Under the pieces are notes generated by a model. That model did no database searches and was not told where the DNA came from. It saw nothing but the letters and a program-made list of their open reading frames with translations. The translations under genes were made by a program, and so were the position numbers. From the NCBI GenBank assembly GCA_002559145.1, contig NTXX01000012.1, positions 62,001 through 126,000 of the forward strand: a stretch of DNA of 64,000 nucleotides, written 5' to 3'. This stretch comes from Bacillus sp. AFS006103. GTDB lineage: Bacteria; Bacillota; Bacilli; Bacillales; Cytobacillaceae. Below, in pieces: positions 28,550-38,083 of the stretch (positions within the stretch are counted from its first letter, which is position 1; each line of letters begins with the position of its first letter).

Positions 28550-29287
28550 TTATGAATTTTTTTTCGTAGTTCCATTCCCCAATGCTCTAAGCTGCTTTAC
28601 TTCATGTGGCGTAAGTTCTCTTGCATCGCCCGTTTTTAAACCATTCAGTGTTAAGAATGCATATCGTTCACGCTTTAATTTCAATACATCATGACCAATT
28701 GCTTCAAACATTCTGCGAACTTGACGATTTCTACCTTCATGGATGGTAATTTCAACAATCGCAGATTGTTTTTTATTATCAGCAGAAAGCAATTTCACTC
28801 TTGCCGGGGCTGTTTTCCCGTCTTCTAGACGAATTCCTTTTTCAAGCTTCCTAAGATTTTCTTTTGATGGTATTCCTTTAACCTTTGCAACATACACTTT
28901 GTCAATTTCACTTTTCGGATGCATGAGTAAATTAGCAAATTCTCCATCATTCGTTAATACTAATAATCCTGATGTATCATAATCAAGGCGTCCAACTGGA
29001 AAAATTCTTTCTTTAAAATGTTGAAAGTAATCAGTAACCACTTTTCTACCCTTCTCGTCATTAACACTTGATATAACTCCTCTTGGTTTATATAAAAGGA
29101 AATAAACAGGTTCTTCTTTTTCAATCTGAATTCCATTCACTTCCACCCTATCAGATGAAGATACCTTCAGACCAAGTTCTATAACAACCTTTCCATTAAC
29201 CTTTACTCGCCCTTCTTTAATTAATTCCTCAGATTTTCTTCTTGAAGCAATGCCCGCTTGAGCGATTACTTTTTGCAATCTTTCCAT
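28550..29287 (-). CDS. rluB: 23S rRNA pseudouridine synthase RluB
   Basis: 245 aa. N-terminal S4 RNA-binding domain (ERLQKVIAQAGIASRRKSEELI), then the RsuA/RluB catalytic motif GRLDYDTSGLL with Asp102, and IHEGRNRQVRRM. Modifies helix 89-region uridine in 23S rRNA (family knowledge). Synteny spmB-rluB-resA agrees with B. subtilis ypuL. Confidence 0.95.
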   Translation of the reverse strand: MERLQKVIAQAGIASRRKSEELIKEGRVKVNGKVVIELGLKVSSSDRVEVNGIQIEKEEPVYFLLYKPRGVISSVNDEKGRKVVTDYFQHFKERIFPVGRLDYDTSGLLVLTNDGEFANLLMHPKSEIDKVYVAKVKGIPSKENLRKLEKGIRLEDGKTAPARVKLLSADNKKQSAIVEITIHEGRNRQVRRMFEAIGHDVLKLKRERYAFLTLNGLKTGDARELTPHEVKQLRALGNGTTKKNS

Positions 29288-29470
29288 TCATTCCACCTCG
29301 AATTTATCTGTATAAAAAGATAAGATGGCTGTATTTAGCTACTTGTTTCCTGCTGAGTAACAGTATTTTCCTATTACCAGTGAAGCGAACACAGAAACCT
29401 ATCCTTATGAATTATGACACAATTACTTCACTTTTCAAAGTAACGGGTATTATTACTGGAATATAAAATA

Positions 29471-29491
29471 GCATGTTCAAAATGAACATGC
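29471..29491 (-). terminator. Hairpin after spmB
   Basis: Perfect GCATGTTC/GAACATGC stem, loop of five, followed on the minus strand by TATTTTAT; a modest terminator. Confidence 0.5.
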
Positions 29492-29505
29492 TCATGACTT
29501 TAAGA

Positions 29506-30042
29506 TTATTTTGTTCCAAAAATCATCGCAACAACTACTATCGCCACAATAATTCCAACTACATCGGCGAGGAGGCCAACTTTTAGGGCATCCCCCATTT
29601 TTTTTATACCTACTGCACCGAAATAGACAGTTAACACATAAAAAGTCGTGTCAGTACTTCCTTGTAAAACAGATGCTAGGCGGCCAATAAATGAATCCGG
29701 TCCATATACAGCTATCAAATCACTAGTCATTCCCAGCGCAGCATTTCCAGATATCGGTCTGATGAACAATAATGGTACAATTTCAGCGGGTACTCCAATA
29801 GATTTCATGACTGGGCGTATCCAATTCATTAAAGCATCTAGTGCACCGGATGCCCGAAATATAGAGATGGCCACTAGCATTCCAACAAGAAAGGGGATAA
29901 TGGAGAATGCGATTTTAATTCCTTCTTTTCCACCTTCAACAAAGCTTTCATAGGTCGGAACGTGCTTGAAGGTGCCATATAATAGAATAAACCCAATGAG
30001 TAAAGGGATAAATGTTAATGATATAACCGAGATCAGCTCCAT
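29506..30042 (-). CDS. spmB: Spore maturation protein B
   Basis: 178 aa membrane protein of the nucleoside-recognition (Gate) family: VEGGKEGIKIAFSIIPFLVGMLVAI and RPISGNAALGM. Needed with SpmA for full dehydration of the spore core. Six bases after spmA, in the dacB-spmA-spmB operon. Confidence 0.96.
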   Translation of the reverse strand: MELISVISLTFIPLLIGFILLYGTFKHVPTYESFVEGGKEGIKIAFSIIPFLVGMLVAISIFRASGALDALMNWIRPVMKSIGVPAEIVPLLFIRPISGNAALGMTSDLIAVYGPDSFIGRLASVLQGSTDTTFYVLTVYFGAVGIKKMGDALKVGLLADVVGIIVAIVVVAMIFGTK

Positions 30043-30048
30043 GTTTCT

Positions 30049-30636
30049 TCATCCTTTTCTGCTTCTGCGATAATAGAAATAACGGTCAATGATGATTGCA
30101 CCTAACGCAGAGATAATGGTTGCTATAATCGTCGGAACGACAATCTCTGTAGGTGAAGCAGAATGATAATTCATTCTAATCGCGATGACAGTTGTCGGAA
30201 TTATAGTAATACTAGCCGTATTAATTGCTAAAAAAGTCACCATGGACCTGCTCGCTGAATCCTTTCCTCCATTTAACTTTTTTAATTCCTCCATCGCTTT
30301 AATACCAAGAGGAGTGGCTGCATTTCCCAAACCAAACATGTTTGAAATCATATTAGATAATATATAACCCATTGCCGGATGATTTACTGGTACTTCAGGA
30401 AATAATCGTTTGACAAGTGGTCGAAATAGTTTAGATAAACGTTCTAACAGGCCAGACTCTTCTGCGATTCGCATCATGCCAAGCCAAAAGACGAGGACAC
30501 TAATGAGTCCAATGCAGAGGGTCACCGCTTCTTTCGCCCCGTCAAAAATGGCTTTATTCACTTCAGCCATCGTTCCATTAATTAATGCAAAGATAAATCC
30601 AACAACCGTCATAAACACCCAGATATAATTAACCAT
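30049..30636 (-). CDS. spmA: Spore maturation protein A
   Basis: 195 aa membrane protein of the same Gate family as SpmB (GAKEAVTLCIGLISVLVFWLGMM; GLGNAATPLGIKAM). Start overlaps the dacB stop by eight bases, so translation is coupled. Acts in spore core dehydration. Confidence 0.96.
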   Translation of the reverse strand: MVNYIWVFMTVVGFIFALINGTMAEVNKAIFDGAKEAVTLCIGLISVLVFWLGMMRIAEESGLLERLSKLFRPLVKRLFPEVPVNHPAMGYILSNMISNMFGLGNAATPLGIKAMEELKKLNGGKDSASRSMVTFLAINTASITIIPTTVIAIRMNYHSASPTEIVVPTIIATIISALGAIIIDRYFYYRRSRKG

Positions 30637-31774
30637 TGGACTTTACACCAATAATCGTAAGGAAAATTTCCCTTACAGAATTCAGCAGCCCTTTATTAGG
30701 TTCTGGCATATTCTGATAGTAAATGGGGGTTTCTTTGATTACCCTTCCATCCAAGTAAACGGCTGCCTTACCCACAACTTCGTCAGTTTTCTTATCCTTA
30801 TCAAACTTTTTGATTGGCTTGTTCAACTTATATTTAATAGAAAATAGATCCATTTCTTCGCTTGTTACGGGATAGACAATTGTTTTTTTAACATATAAAT
30901 GGTTCTTATAATACTTATTTTTAACACCCTCAATTTTCCCTTGTGAGAGGACTTCGGCCATATCAAACCCTTTAAATCCACTTTCATACATGGAAATATG
31001 ATCATTCCAATCGTCTGGTCCGTCCAAGGTTACCGCTATAAGGTTCATATCTCCTTTTGTTGCAGTTGTTACCAATGTCCTTTTTGCTCGTTTTGTAAAA
31101 CCGGTTTTCCCTCCGGTTGTATATTTATATTTTGTAAGTAAGCGGTTTTTATTTTTCCAGACACGATCCCAATCTTCTGTCGGGTTTGGCGCTCTATATA
31201 CCTTTGTGCCGGATATTTTCTTAAAGGTTTTATCTTGCATGGCATAACGCATTAACACTGCCATGTCATAGGCAGTTGAGTAATGATTTTCATGGTCATC
31301 TAAGCCATGTGGATTGGAAAAATGAGTATTTAACATCCCGATTTCCTTTGCCTTTAAATTCATCAAGTAGGCGAACCCCTCTACACTGCCTCCAACATAC
31401 TCGGCAATCGCTACCGCCGTGTCATTTCCGGACCTTAGCATCAAACCATAAACCAGGTCCTTAAGCTTAATTTTTTCACCGGGCTTTAAATAGACGGACG
31501 AACCTTCCGCACGAGTGGCTTGGTCGCTTACTTTTACGTATTGATTCATTTTCCCGGATTCAATCGCTAGTTTCGCAGTCATTATTTTAGTTATACTCGC
31601 AATCCTTCGTTTGGTATGAGCATCTTTCTCGTAAAGGATTCGACCTGATTTCTGCTCTATCAACACCGCACTTGCTGCACTTACGGAAACAGAAGCATCC
31701 ACCTTTTGAGGAATGTTAGCAATGAATATTGAGACTATGAGAGAAAAAATAACTAGCTTCCATATCATTCTCAT
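30629..31774 (-). CDS. dacB: Sporulation D-alanyl-D-alanine carboxypeptidase DacB
   Basis: 381 aa from ATG 31774, which follows GGGGACGAGG; the longer ORF to 31870 has no ribosome site. Signal peptide to about residue 27. Penicillin-binding motifs SITK (60-63), SGN (RSGNDTAV) and KTG (GGKTGFT). PBP5* trims cortex peptidoglycan peptides. Leads the dacB-spmA-spmB operon. Confidence 0.94.
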   Translation of the reverse strand: MRMIWKLVIFSLIVSIFIANIPQKVDASVSVSAASAVLIEQKSGRILYEKDAHTKRRIASITKIMTAKLAIESGKMNQYVKVSDQATRAEGSSVYLKPGEKIKLKDLVYGLMLRSGNDTAVAIAEYVGGSVEGFAYLMNLKAKEIGMLNTHFSNPHGLDDHENHYSTAYDMAVLMRYAMQDKTFKKISGTKVYRAPNPTEDWDRVWKNKNRLLTKYKYTTGGKTGFTKRAKRTLVTTATKGDMNLIAVTLDGPDDWNDHISMYESGFKGFDMAEVLSQGKIEGVKNKYYKNHLYVKKTIVYPVTSEEMDLFSIKYKLNKPIKKFDKDKKTDEVVGKAAVYLDGRVIKETPIYYQNMPEPNKGLLNSVREIFLTIIGVKSNG

Positions 31775-31893
31775 TAGATTAACCTCGTCCCCTTGTATAG
31801 TTATCTGGCTTCCATGCCAAGGAAGGCACTTCTGCTTTTCGTTTTTCTTGTACAAGTTTATGCAGGACAAGGCTCGTTATGACTATTTGAGAT

Positions 31894-31929
31894 AGAAAAA
31901 CGAAAGCAGACAACATTTTGTCGTCTGCT
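31894..31929 (-). terminator. Terminator after the superoxide dismutase gene
   Basis: Stem AGCAGAC/GTCTGCT followed on the minus strand by TTCGTTTTT. Confidence 0.6.
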
Positions 31930-31936
31930 AAACTTT

Positions 31937-32827
31937 TTAATAGGCTGGCCATTTGATGTCTGTTGCTTTTTCATACCGCATCTCAACATCATGCCAATTG
32001 ACTATGTTCCACCAATTGTCGACATATTCCGGCCTTTTGTTTTTATACTGTAAATAATACGCATGCTCCCAAACATCCAATACCAGGAGCGGAATAGTAT
32101 CCCACTGAGTCAATAGCATATGTCGTTCAGACTGCAGTATTTCTAAATGCCGCGCCCGTGGAGACCAAACCAAAATTGCCCATCCCACTCCTTCGACTTG
32201 CTTGGCGGCTTCAGAAAATTGTTTTTTAAACGCCACAAAACTCCCAAAGTAATTCTCGATTCCAGCTTTTAAAAGACCATGAGGAGCCCCACCGCCATTC
32301 GGGCTCATGTTTTTCCAAAAAATTGAATGAAGATAATGTCCTGAACCATGAAAGGCAAGCTCCCGTGACCAATGCTTTATTAAGGAAAAATCATTCGTTT
32401 CCCTGGCTTTTTTTAGGTTAAGTTCTGCTTTATTTAACCCATCCACATATGATCGATGATGCTTATCATGATGAAGCTTCATGATTTCCTCTGAAATATA
32501 TGGTTCTAATGCATTATAGGGGAAAGTGAGGTCAGGGAGTGTATGGCCCCCAGGGGGAACCACTTTTTCTGACGGCACAAGAACTCCACTGTCTTGTTTT
32601 CTTTTAAAGTAATTTTCCATTTGCTCATGAATATGCTCGGCCTTCGCTTGAAGGCTTAACAGCTCTTCATTTGATAATTGTCTGCCTGTACTTTCAATTA
32701 ACTCCGTGAAATGATCAAGATGTTCCCATAATTCAGAGTTCCCCCCCTCCTTTTCGGATTGAAGAAACTGTTTCATTTGTTCATTCCATTCAAACAATTC
32801 GTTAACATATTGACTAAAACGATCCAT
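31937..32827 (-). CDS. Fe/Mn superoxide dismutase with N-terminal extension
   Basis: 296 aa from ATG 32827; an in-frame TTG at 32848 is an alternative. The last about 200 residues form a complete Fe/Mn SOD: HHDKHH, then WAILVWSP and DVWEHAYYLQYKNKRPEYV carrying the metal ligands. The first about 95 residues are a helical, charged extension seen in Bacillus SodF-like proteins. Located between ypuI and dacB, where B. subtilis has no sod gene. Confidence 0.9.
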   Translation of the reverse strand: MDRFSQYVNELFEWNEQMKQFLQSEKEGGNSELWEHLDHFTELIESTGRQLSNEELLSLQAKAEHIHEQMENYFKRKQDSGVLVPSEKVVPPGGHTLPDLTFPYNALEPYISEEIMKLHHDKHHRSYVDGLNKAELNLKKARETNDFSLIKHWSRELAFHGSGHYLHSIFWKNMSPNGGGAPHGLLKAGIENYFGSFVAFKKQFSEAAKQVEGVGWAILVWSPRARHLEILQSERHMLLTQWDTIPLLVLDVWEHAYYLQYKNKRPEYVDNWWNIVNWHDVEMRYEKATDIKWPAY

Positions 32828-32903
32828 ACTTCCCCTTCTTCCTGACAATAGATTATAACAACCTACCTAGATGGTATGAAGGATACGGTTAATTAAGAAC
32901 ACG

Positions 32904-32932
32904 ATAAAAGACTGCCCTATGAGGACAGTCTT
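32904..32932 (-). terminator. Terminator after ypuI
   Basis: Stem AAGACTGTCC/GGGCAGTCTT (minus strand) then TTTATCG. Confidence 0.6.
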
Positions 32933-32944
32933 CAAAAATATTTC

Positions 32945-33433
32945 TTATTTGGATTGAATCATTTTAGTTCGGTAATCTGTTTCATAGTATTCAAGTTCTT
33001 CTCTAATCCTTTGAAACTCACCTTCTAAACTTTTGACTAACTGTACAATAGGATCAGTTACATTTCGATAAAACTTTATCGAGTTTCTACCGGTGTAGGC
33101 GGACCTGCTGTCCTCGAACCAAGCATCATTCTTAGGCGAGAAAAATTCTTCAATACATTGATGATAAATTTTATACAGAGTTTTTTCTGCGGCTGCTTTT
33201 TGAAATGGGCTGCCTTGCAAAATAACAGAGCACGCATCCAACCCTTCTTCACTATAGACCGCTAATTTCCGTAAATTTGCAAAGATCAATTTATTATACT
33301 GAAGGTCCTCTTCATTTTCTAAATTCAATTGCGAAATTGTTGCTTCATTTAAAAAATTCTCTAACTTTAAGATAGAATCCCCTAAAAAATTCTTTACATC
33401 ATTTAATTGTGTTTTTACCAATGTATTGCCCAT
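32945..33433 (-). CDS. ypuI: YpuI-like protein (DUF3907)
   Basis: 162 aa, soluble, mostly helical. Size and position after scpB match B. subtilis YpuI, of unknown function. It is followed by a terminator, so it ends the transcription unit. GGGGGT precedes the ATG. Confidence 0.8.
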   Translation of the reverse strand: MGNTLVKTQLNDVKNFLGDSILKLENFLNEATISQLNLENEEDLQYNKLIFANLRKLAVYSEEGLDACSVILQGSPFQKAAAEKTLYKIYHQCIEEFFSPKNDAWFEDSRSAYTGRNSIKFYRNVTDPIVQLVKSLEGEFQRIREELEYYETDYRTKMIQSK

Positions 33434-33468
33434 TGTTTACCCCCTAAATTTTTACTTCGTATACTTTA

Positions 33469-33888
33469 CTATTTTGGCTGTAAAATGAACTCAAGCGGAG
33501 AACGAAGCTCATATTCTTTCTTTTCGTTAAGAGAAAGAAAAATTTCAGGTAATTTATTATAGTTGATATCTTGAAAATAAGTAGCAAATTCCTGCTTTGA
33601 ATTGATATAAAGCCTTTTTCGACTGCGCAAGCCTGGATTTTTCAAGAGACATACAAGTCCTACAATGTCTTTAAAAGTCGTCTCATGTCCTTGCTGAACA
33701 AAAATAGGATCTTGCTCGTATGGTGTGAATTCGTGACGGATCTCATCAAAATACCTAACATACAAAATATGAAGTGTTTTTTCTACACCATCTTCAACAA
33801 AGGTAACTTCGCTCCTGTTAAAAAAATCCTCAGAAGTATTTGATTTTTCTTTTTCTAATTCAATGCCTTTACAATCTTTAATTAACAA
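33469..33888 (-). CDS. Unrecognised 139-aa protein
   Basis: The open frame extends to an ATG at 33924 that lacks a ribosome site; AAGGAGTGG seven bases before the TTG at 33888 makes that the likely start. Predicted soluble alpha/beta protein with YVRYFDEIRHEFTPYEQDP and a C-terminal ELRSPLEFIL. No motif recognised. It lies between scpB and ypuI where B. subtilis has no gene. Possibly co-transcribed with ypuI (35-base gap). Confidence 0.6.
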   Translation of the reverse strand: MLIKDCKGIELEKEKSNTSEDFFNRSEVTFVEDGVEKTLHILYVRYFDEIRHEFTPYEQDPIFVQQGHETTFKDIVGLVCLLKNPGLRSRKRLYINSKQEFATYFQDINYNKLPEIFLSLNEKKEYELRSPLEFILQPK

Positions 33889-34006
33889 ATGAATTCCACT
33901 CCTTGGCCAATGACAATATTGCATGTAAATATTTTAAACTTGTTAAAAAGAATTGAATATTCCACTTACATTTATTTTATCATAAATTCAAGCAAGTATT
34001 GGAAAA

Positions 34007-34594
34007 TTAAGAGTTAATCGTTTCTGAAAATTTCTCAAAAAATAGATCTGCTTCTTCTTGAATAAATTCATCATCTGCCTTGTCTGGAAGCTGTGGAAGT
34101 TCTTCAATACTTTTTAGACCAAAGTAGTCAAGAAACTCCTTCGTTGTCCCATATAAATAAGCTCTACCAGTACCTTCGGCGCGGCCAACCTCTTTAATTA
34201 ATGCTTTTGCCATTAGTGTATGCAACGGACGTTCTGTTTTCACCCCGCGGATTTCCTCGATTTCAGCACGGGTGATTGGTTGCTTATAGGCAATGATTGC
34301 CAATGTTTCTAATGCTGCCTGTGACAAGGTGGAAGTATGGGGGGAATCCACTAGTTTCTTGAGATATGCAGCATTTTCTTTCTTGGTTGCTAACTGATAG
34401 GTACCAGCAAGCTGGACCATCATAATTCCCCTTTTGGTGTCTCGCTCATATTCTTTTTTTAGATCCTCAATGATTTCACTTGCCTTTAGCTCATTTACCT
34501 CTAGCACCTCAGCAACCTGTTTCAGTGAAAGCCCTTCATCCCCTGCAGCAAATAACAGGCTCTCTAGAATACTGCTCCAATTAACGATTTCCAA
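34007..34594 (-). CDS. scpB: Segregation and condensation protein B
   Basis: 195 aa. Winged-helix ScpB with ILESLLFAAGDEGLSLKQVAE and the conserved ALETLAIIAYKQPITRAEIEEIRGV. Forms the SMC-ScpAB condensin that organises and segregates the chromosome. Overlaps scpA by 14 bases. Confidence 0.98.
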   Translation of the reverse strand: MEIVNWSSILESLLFAAGDEGLSLKQVAEVLEVNELKASEIIEDLKKEYERDTKRGIMMVQLAGTYQLATKKENAAYLKKLVDSPHTSTLSQAALETLAIIAYKQPITRAEIEEIRGVKTERPLHTLMAKALIKEVGRAEGTGRAYLYGTTKEFLDYFGLKSIEELPQLPDKADDEFIQEEADLFFEKFSETINS

Positions 34595-35351
34595 TCATTT
34601 CTGCCCCTTCCTGTACGGCTTTAACATAAATGTCTCCAAAATTCTCTTGTTGCTGGGCGTCAATCTCTTTTCTTTTTATAAGCTCCAAAACAGCTAAAAA
34701 GGTGACCACGATATGATCCTTAGCAGGATAAGGAAATAAATCATTAAAGTTTATTTGAACTTTAAGCTGCTTTAGTTCAACCATAATTTCATTCATTCTT
34801 TTTTCAATGGATATTTCCTGACGTGTAATTCTTGTCGCCATCGGGCGCTGAAGTTTCTTTCGTCGCATTAATTTTTGAAAAGCTGCCAGCATATCATACA
34901 GAGAAACATTTAGCTCCGCTTTTTCCGGTTGTTTCTCTTTCGCAAACTCAGAAAGATCACTTGGCGGCTTCGTAAACATTAGCCCGCGGTCTACTTCCAT
35001 GGTTTTTAAGTCATGAGCTGCTTCTTTATATTTTCGATACTCAATAAGGCGCTCAACAAGTTCGTCTCTTGGATCTTCTTCATATATCATGTCAGTATCG
35101 TTTTCTTCAAGAACTTCCGCATGCTTCGGTAAAAGCATTTTACTCTTGATTACGAGCAATGTGGCTGCCATAACCAAAAACTCGCTTGCAACATCGAGCT
35201 TTAGTTCATTCATCGTCTTTATATAAATTAAGTATTGCTCGGTAATTTGGGCAACAGGAATATCATATATATCAATTTCCAGCCCATTAATTAAATGGAG
35301 CAGCAAATCTAACGGTCCTTCAAATGCATCAATTTTCACCTGATATGGCAC
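34581..35351 (-). CDS. scpA: Segregation and condensation protein A
   Basis: 256 aa kleisin: N-terminus YQVKIDAFEGPLDLLLHLI, C-terminal winged helix. Bridges SMC heads together with ScpB. First gene of scpA-scpB, overlapping scpB. Confidence 0.98.
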   Translation of the reverse strand: MPYQVKIDAFEGPLDLLLHLINGLEIDIYDIPVAQITEQYLIYIKTMNELKLDVASEFLVMAATLLVIKSKMLLPKHAEVLEENDTDMIYEEDPRDELVERLIEYRKYKEAAHDLKTMEVDRGLMFTKPPSDLSEFAKEKQPEKAELNVSLYDMLAAFQKLMRRKKLQRPMATRITRQEISIEKRMNEIMVELKQLKVQINFNDLFPYPAKDHIVVTFLAVLELIKRKEIDAQQQENFGDIYVKAVQEGAEMIGNR

Positions 35352-35559
35352 GATATCACCAAAATTCTTTAATTAATAAGTTCGTTAAGTATTTACTTCG
35401 ACTATTAATAGTATAGAGGATTAAATAAGGTTATCCAATAAAAAAATCAAATTGGCGAGGGAATATTACCAAAACATGATGTTTGCCCATAACAATGGAC
35501 AAATATCCTACATATGATGACAAGGAAAAGAACAAAACATCTTTTAGGAGGTAATGAAT

Positions 35560-35649
35560 ATGTCTGAACACGGATTTGGATCCGGATTTGCTTTAATTGT
35601 AGTTCTATTTATCTTGTTAATTATTGTTGGTGCTTCCTGGGTATATTAA
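35560..35649 (+). CDS. YjcZ/SscA-type 29-aa sporulation protein
   Basis: ATG at 35560 behind TAGGAGG. The 29-residue product starts MSEHGFGSGFALIVVLFILL and ends IIVGASWVY: a glycine-rich start, then one hydrophobic helix, as in the YjcZ family of tiny Bacillus sporulation proteins. CATATGAT upstream could be a mother-cell -10 box, but this is weak. Followed by a clear terminator. Confidence 0.85.
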   Translation: MSEHGFGSGFALIVVLFILLIIVGASWVY

Positions 35650-35723
35650 TAAACATTAGGTATATGTACAGGTATACACATAAAACTGTCCACTATGGTG
35701 CCAATTTTATTTAGAACTACTTT

Positions 35724-35750
35724 GCCCGTCAATCATGACGGGCTTTTTTT
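35724..35750 (+). terminator. Terminator after the YjcZ-type gene
   Basis: Perfect stem GCCCGTC/GACGGGC, loop AATCAT, then TTTTTTT. Confidence 0.9.
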
Positions 35751-35823
35751 GAAGATTATTTTCTTAGGGGACCCCTTCAAATATGATAAACTAGACTATA
35801 CATTTTATTAGGGGGGGAATTGC

Positions 35824-36345
35824 TTGTACCCGAGTGAGTATATCGATTTTTTAGCCCATTTTCATGGGGATCGTGATTATTTCGAGTGTCATGAATTACT
35901 TGAGGATTACTGGAAAAAGACAGACCCCAAAAATAAAAATTCCATTTGGGTCGGTTTTATTTTATTATCTGTATCTGCTTACCATCATCGTCGAAGTAAT
36001 TTTAGCGGTGCTCGACGAACATTAATAAAAGCAATAAAGATTTTTGAATTACATTCTGATTTCCTGACAAAACTCGGAATCCATCATGTGGATTTCCATC
36101 ACTTATTAAATAGACAGATTACCGCACTGCAAAAAGGTGAATTATATAGGAGCATTTTTTTACCGCTAAGTAATTCAACCTTACTAGAAGCAGCAAAAAA
36201 AGTAAGTGAACAAAAGGGTTTTACATGGGGTAATGAGAGTGATCTTACTAATAATTTACTAGTTAACCGTCATAAATTACGCGACAGATCCCCCATCATT
36301 GAAGAAAGAAACCAGTCATTAAAGATACGAAAAGGCAGTGAATAA
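35824..36345 (+). CDS. ypuF: YpuF-like DUF309 protein
   Basis: 173 aa from TTG 35824, after GGGGGGG. The DUF309 signature is HGDRDYFECHELLEDYWK followed by a helix with SVSAYHHRRSNFSGA. Enzymatic role unknown. In B. subtilis ypuF directly precedes scpA in the same direction; here it points away from scpA with the small sporulation gene between, so the segment has been rearranged. Confidence 0.85.
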   Translation: MYPSEYIDFLAHFHGDRDYFECHELLEDYWKKTDPKNKNSIWVGFILLSVSAYHHRRSNFSGARRTLIKAIKIFELHSDFLTKLGIHHVDFHHLLNRQITALQKGELYRSIFLPLSNSTLLEAAKKVSEQKGFTWGNESDLTNNLLVNRHKLRDRSPIIEERNQSLKIRKGSE

Positions 36346-36373
36346 ATTTATTCACTGCCTTTTGAGTGTAAAT

Positions 36374-36724
<351 letters not shown>

Positions 36725-36896
36725 TTAGATCCCTCATTATATTAAATAAACCGATGTAATTATTTGGTTTAACAATAGTATATTTTTACCAAGAAAATCA
36801 ATATTAAACATTATTCATTATATGTAGTGGCTGATATTATGTTTCATTAATCATCATGATACATATTAAAAGGCCAATCATCAATCAAAATTATTC

Positions 36897-36992
36897 TTAA
36901 TGTCGTGGTCCAATAAAAATCCAATAGATAATCCCCCATAAAGCGGACAGACCAATAAGAATACTAAACAAAATCCAGTTACTTCTCTTCAT
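36897..36992 (-). CDS. 31-aa putative membrane peptide
   Basis: ATG 36992 follows GGAGGAAGC. The product starts MKRSNWILFSILIGLSALWG and ends IIYWIFIGPRH: basic start, one transmembrane helix, short tail. The strong ribosome site and clean topology support a real gene. Family not recognised. Confidence 0.55.
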   Translation of the reverse strand: MKRSNWILFSILIGLSALWGIIYWIFIGPRH

Positions 36993-37219
36993 GAAATTGC
37001 TTCCTCCAAAAATAGTTTTGAAGATGTTTGTCCACGACCTCCATTCTACACTAAATTACAAAAATAATCTATTCTGCTTACAAATTTTGCATTTTCCCAG
37101 TTAAGATTTACTATCTATGAAACTTCCACGTTGTTATTTACGTTATTATTAGTGGAATCGGTTATATTATATAAATGAACGATTCATTACTACCTTTTAG
37201 AGTTGACGAGGAGGAAACT

Positions 37220-38083
37220 ATGAAAAAAATTCTTATTTATTTACTGTTAAGTTTGTTAATTTTCAATCCGGTCCACACTTTTGCTGACATGGCTGAAGGT
37301 GATATGATTGTTACACTTGGTGAAAATTTAACAACTAGTCAAAAGGAAACACTATTATCGGAAATGGGTGCCCCAGAAGATGTTCAAATAGTAACGGTAT
37401 CGAATCAGGAGGAACATCAATATTTAGGGAAATACGTATCAAAAGCGCTTATCGGTACAAAGGCAATATCATCTTCTGCCATAACGATTCAACCTAAGGG
37501 ATCTGGGATTTCCGTCAAAACCAAAAATATTAACTGGGTTACGGACGAGATGTATGTCAATGCCCTTATTACAGCGGGTGTTAAGGATGCAAAGATTTAT
37601 ATTACAGCCCCCATTACGGTTTCTGGAACTGCTGCGCTAACTGGCATTATAAAAGCCTATGAAATTTCAGCAGATAAGACGATTCCTGAAGAAGTAAAAC
37701 AAGCCGCAAATCAGGAAATGGTCGAAACCGCTAAACTAGGTGATTCCATTGGTAATAAAAATGCTACAGCATTAATTGCTAAAGTGAAAGAAGAGATTGC
37801 CAAGAATAAACCAAAAAATGATCAAGAATTACAAAAAATCATTGAACAAGCCGCCAATGAATTAAATGTTACACTTACTGATGAAGAAATGAAACGTTTA
37901 ATGGACTTTTTTAATAAGCTTAAGGATTTAGATATTGATTGGAACCAAGTTAGTGACCAGCTAAACAAAGCCAAAGATCGTATTTCAAAATTTCTTCAAT
38001 CGGAAGAGGGGCAAGGATTTTTAGAAAAATTAAAACAGTTTTTCATCTGGCTCATTGATGCCATTAAAGCATTGTTTTCTTAA
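37220..38083 (+). CDS. ypuA: DUF1002 secreted protein (YpuA-like)
   Basis: 287 aa from ATG 37220 behind GAGGAGG; the longer ORF from 37175 lacks a site. Signal peptide MKKILIYLLLSLLIFNPVHT. DUF1002 features: GDMIVTLGENLTTSQKETLL and APITVSGTAALTGIIKAYE. Convergent with lysA. Its stop codon TAA is the first part of the 8-bp duplication flanking the MITE-like insertion. Confidence 0.9.
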   Translation: MKKILIYLLLSLLIFNPVHTFADMAEGDMIVTLGENLTTSQKETLLSEMGAPEDVQIVTVSNQEEHQYLGKYVSKALIGTKAISSSAITIQPKGSGISVKTKNINWVTDEMYVNALITAGVKDAKIYITAPITVSGTAALTGIIKAYEISADKTIPEEVKQAANQEMVETAKLGDSIGNKNATALIAKVKEEIAKNKPKNDQELQKIIEQAANELNVTLTDEEMKRLMDFFNKLKDLDIDWNQVSDQLNKAKDRISKFLQSEEGQGFLEKLKQFFIWLIDAIKALFS

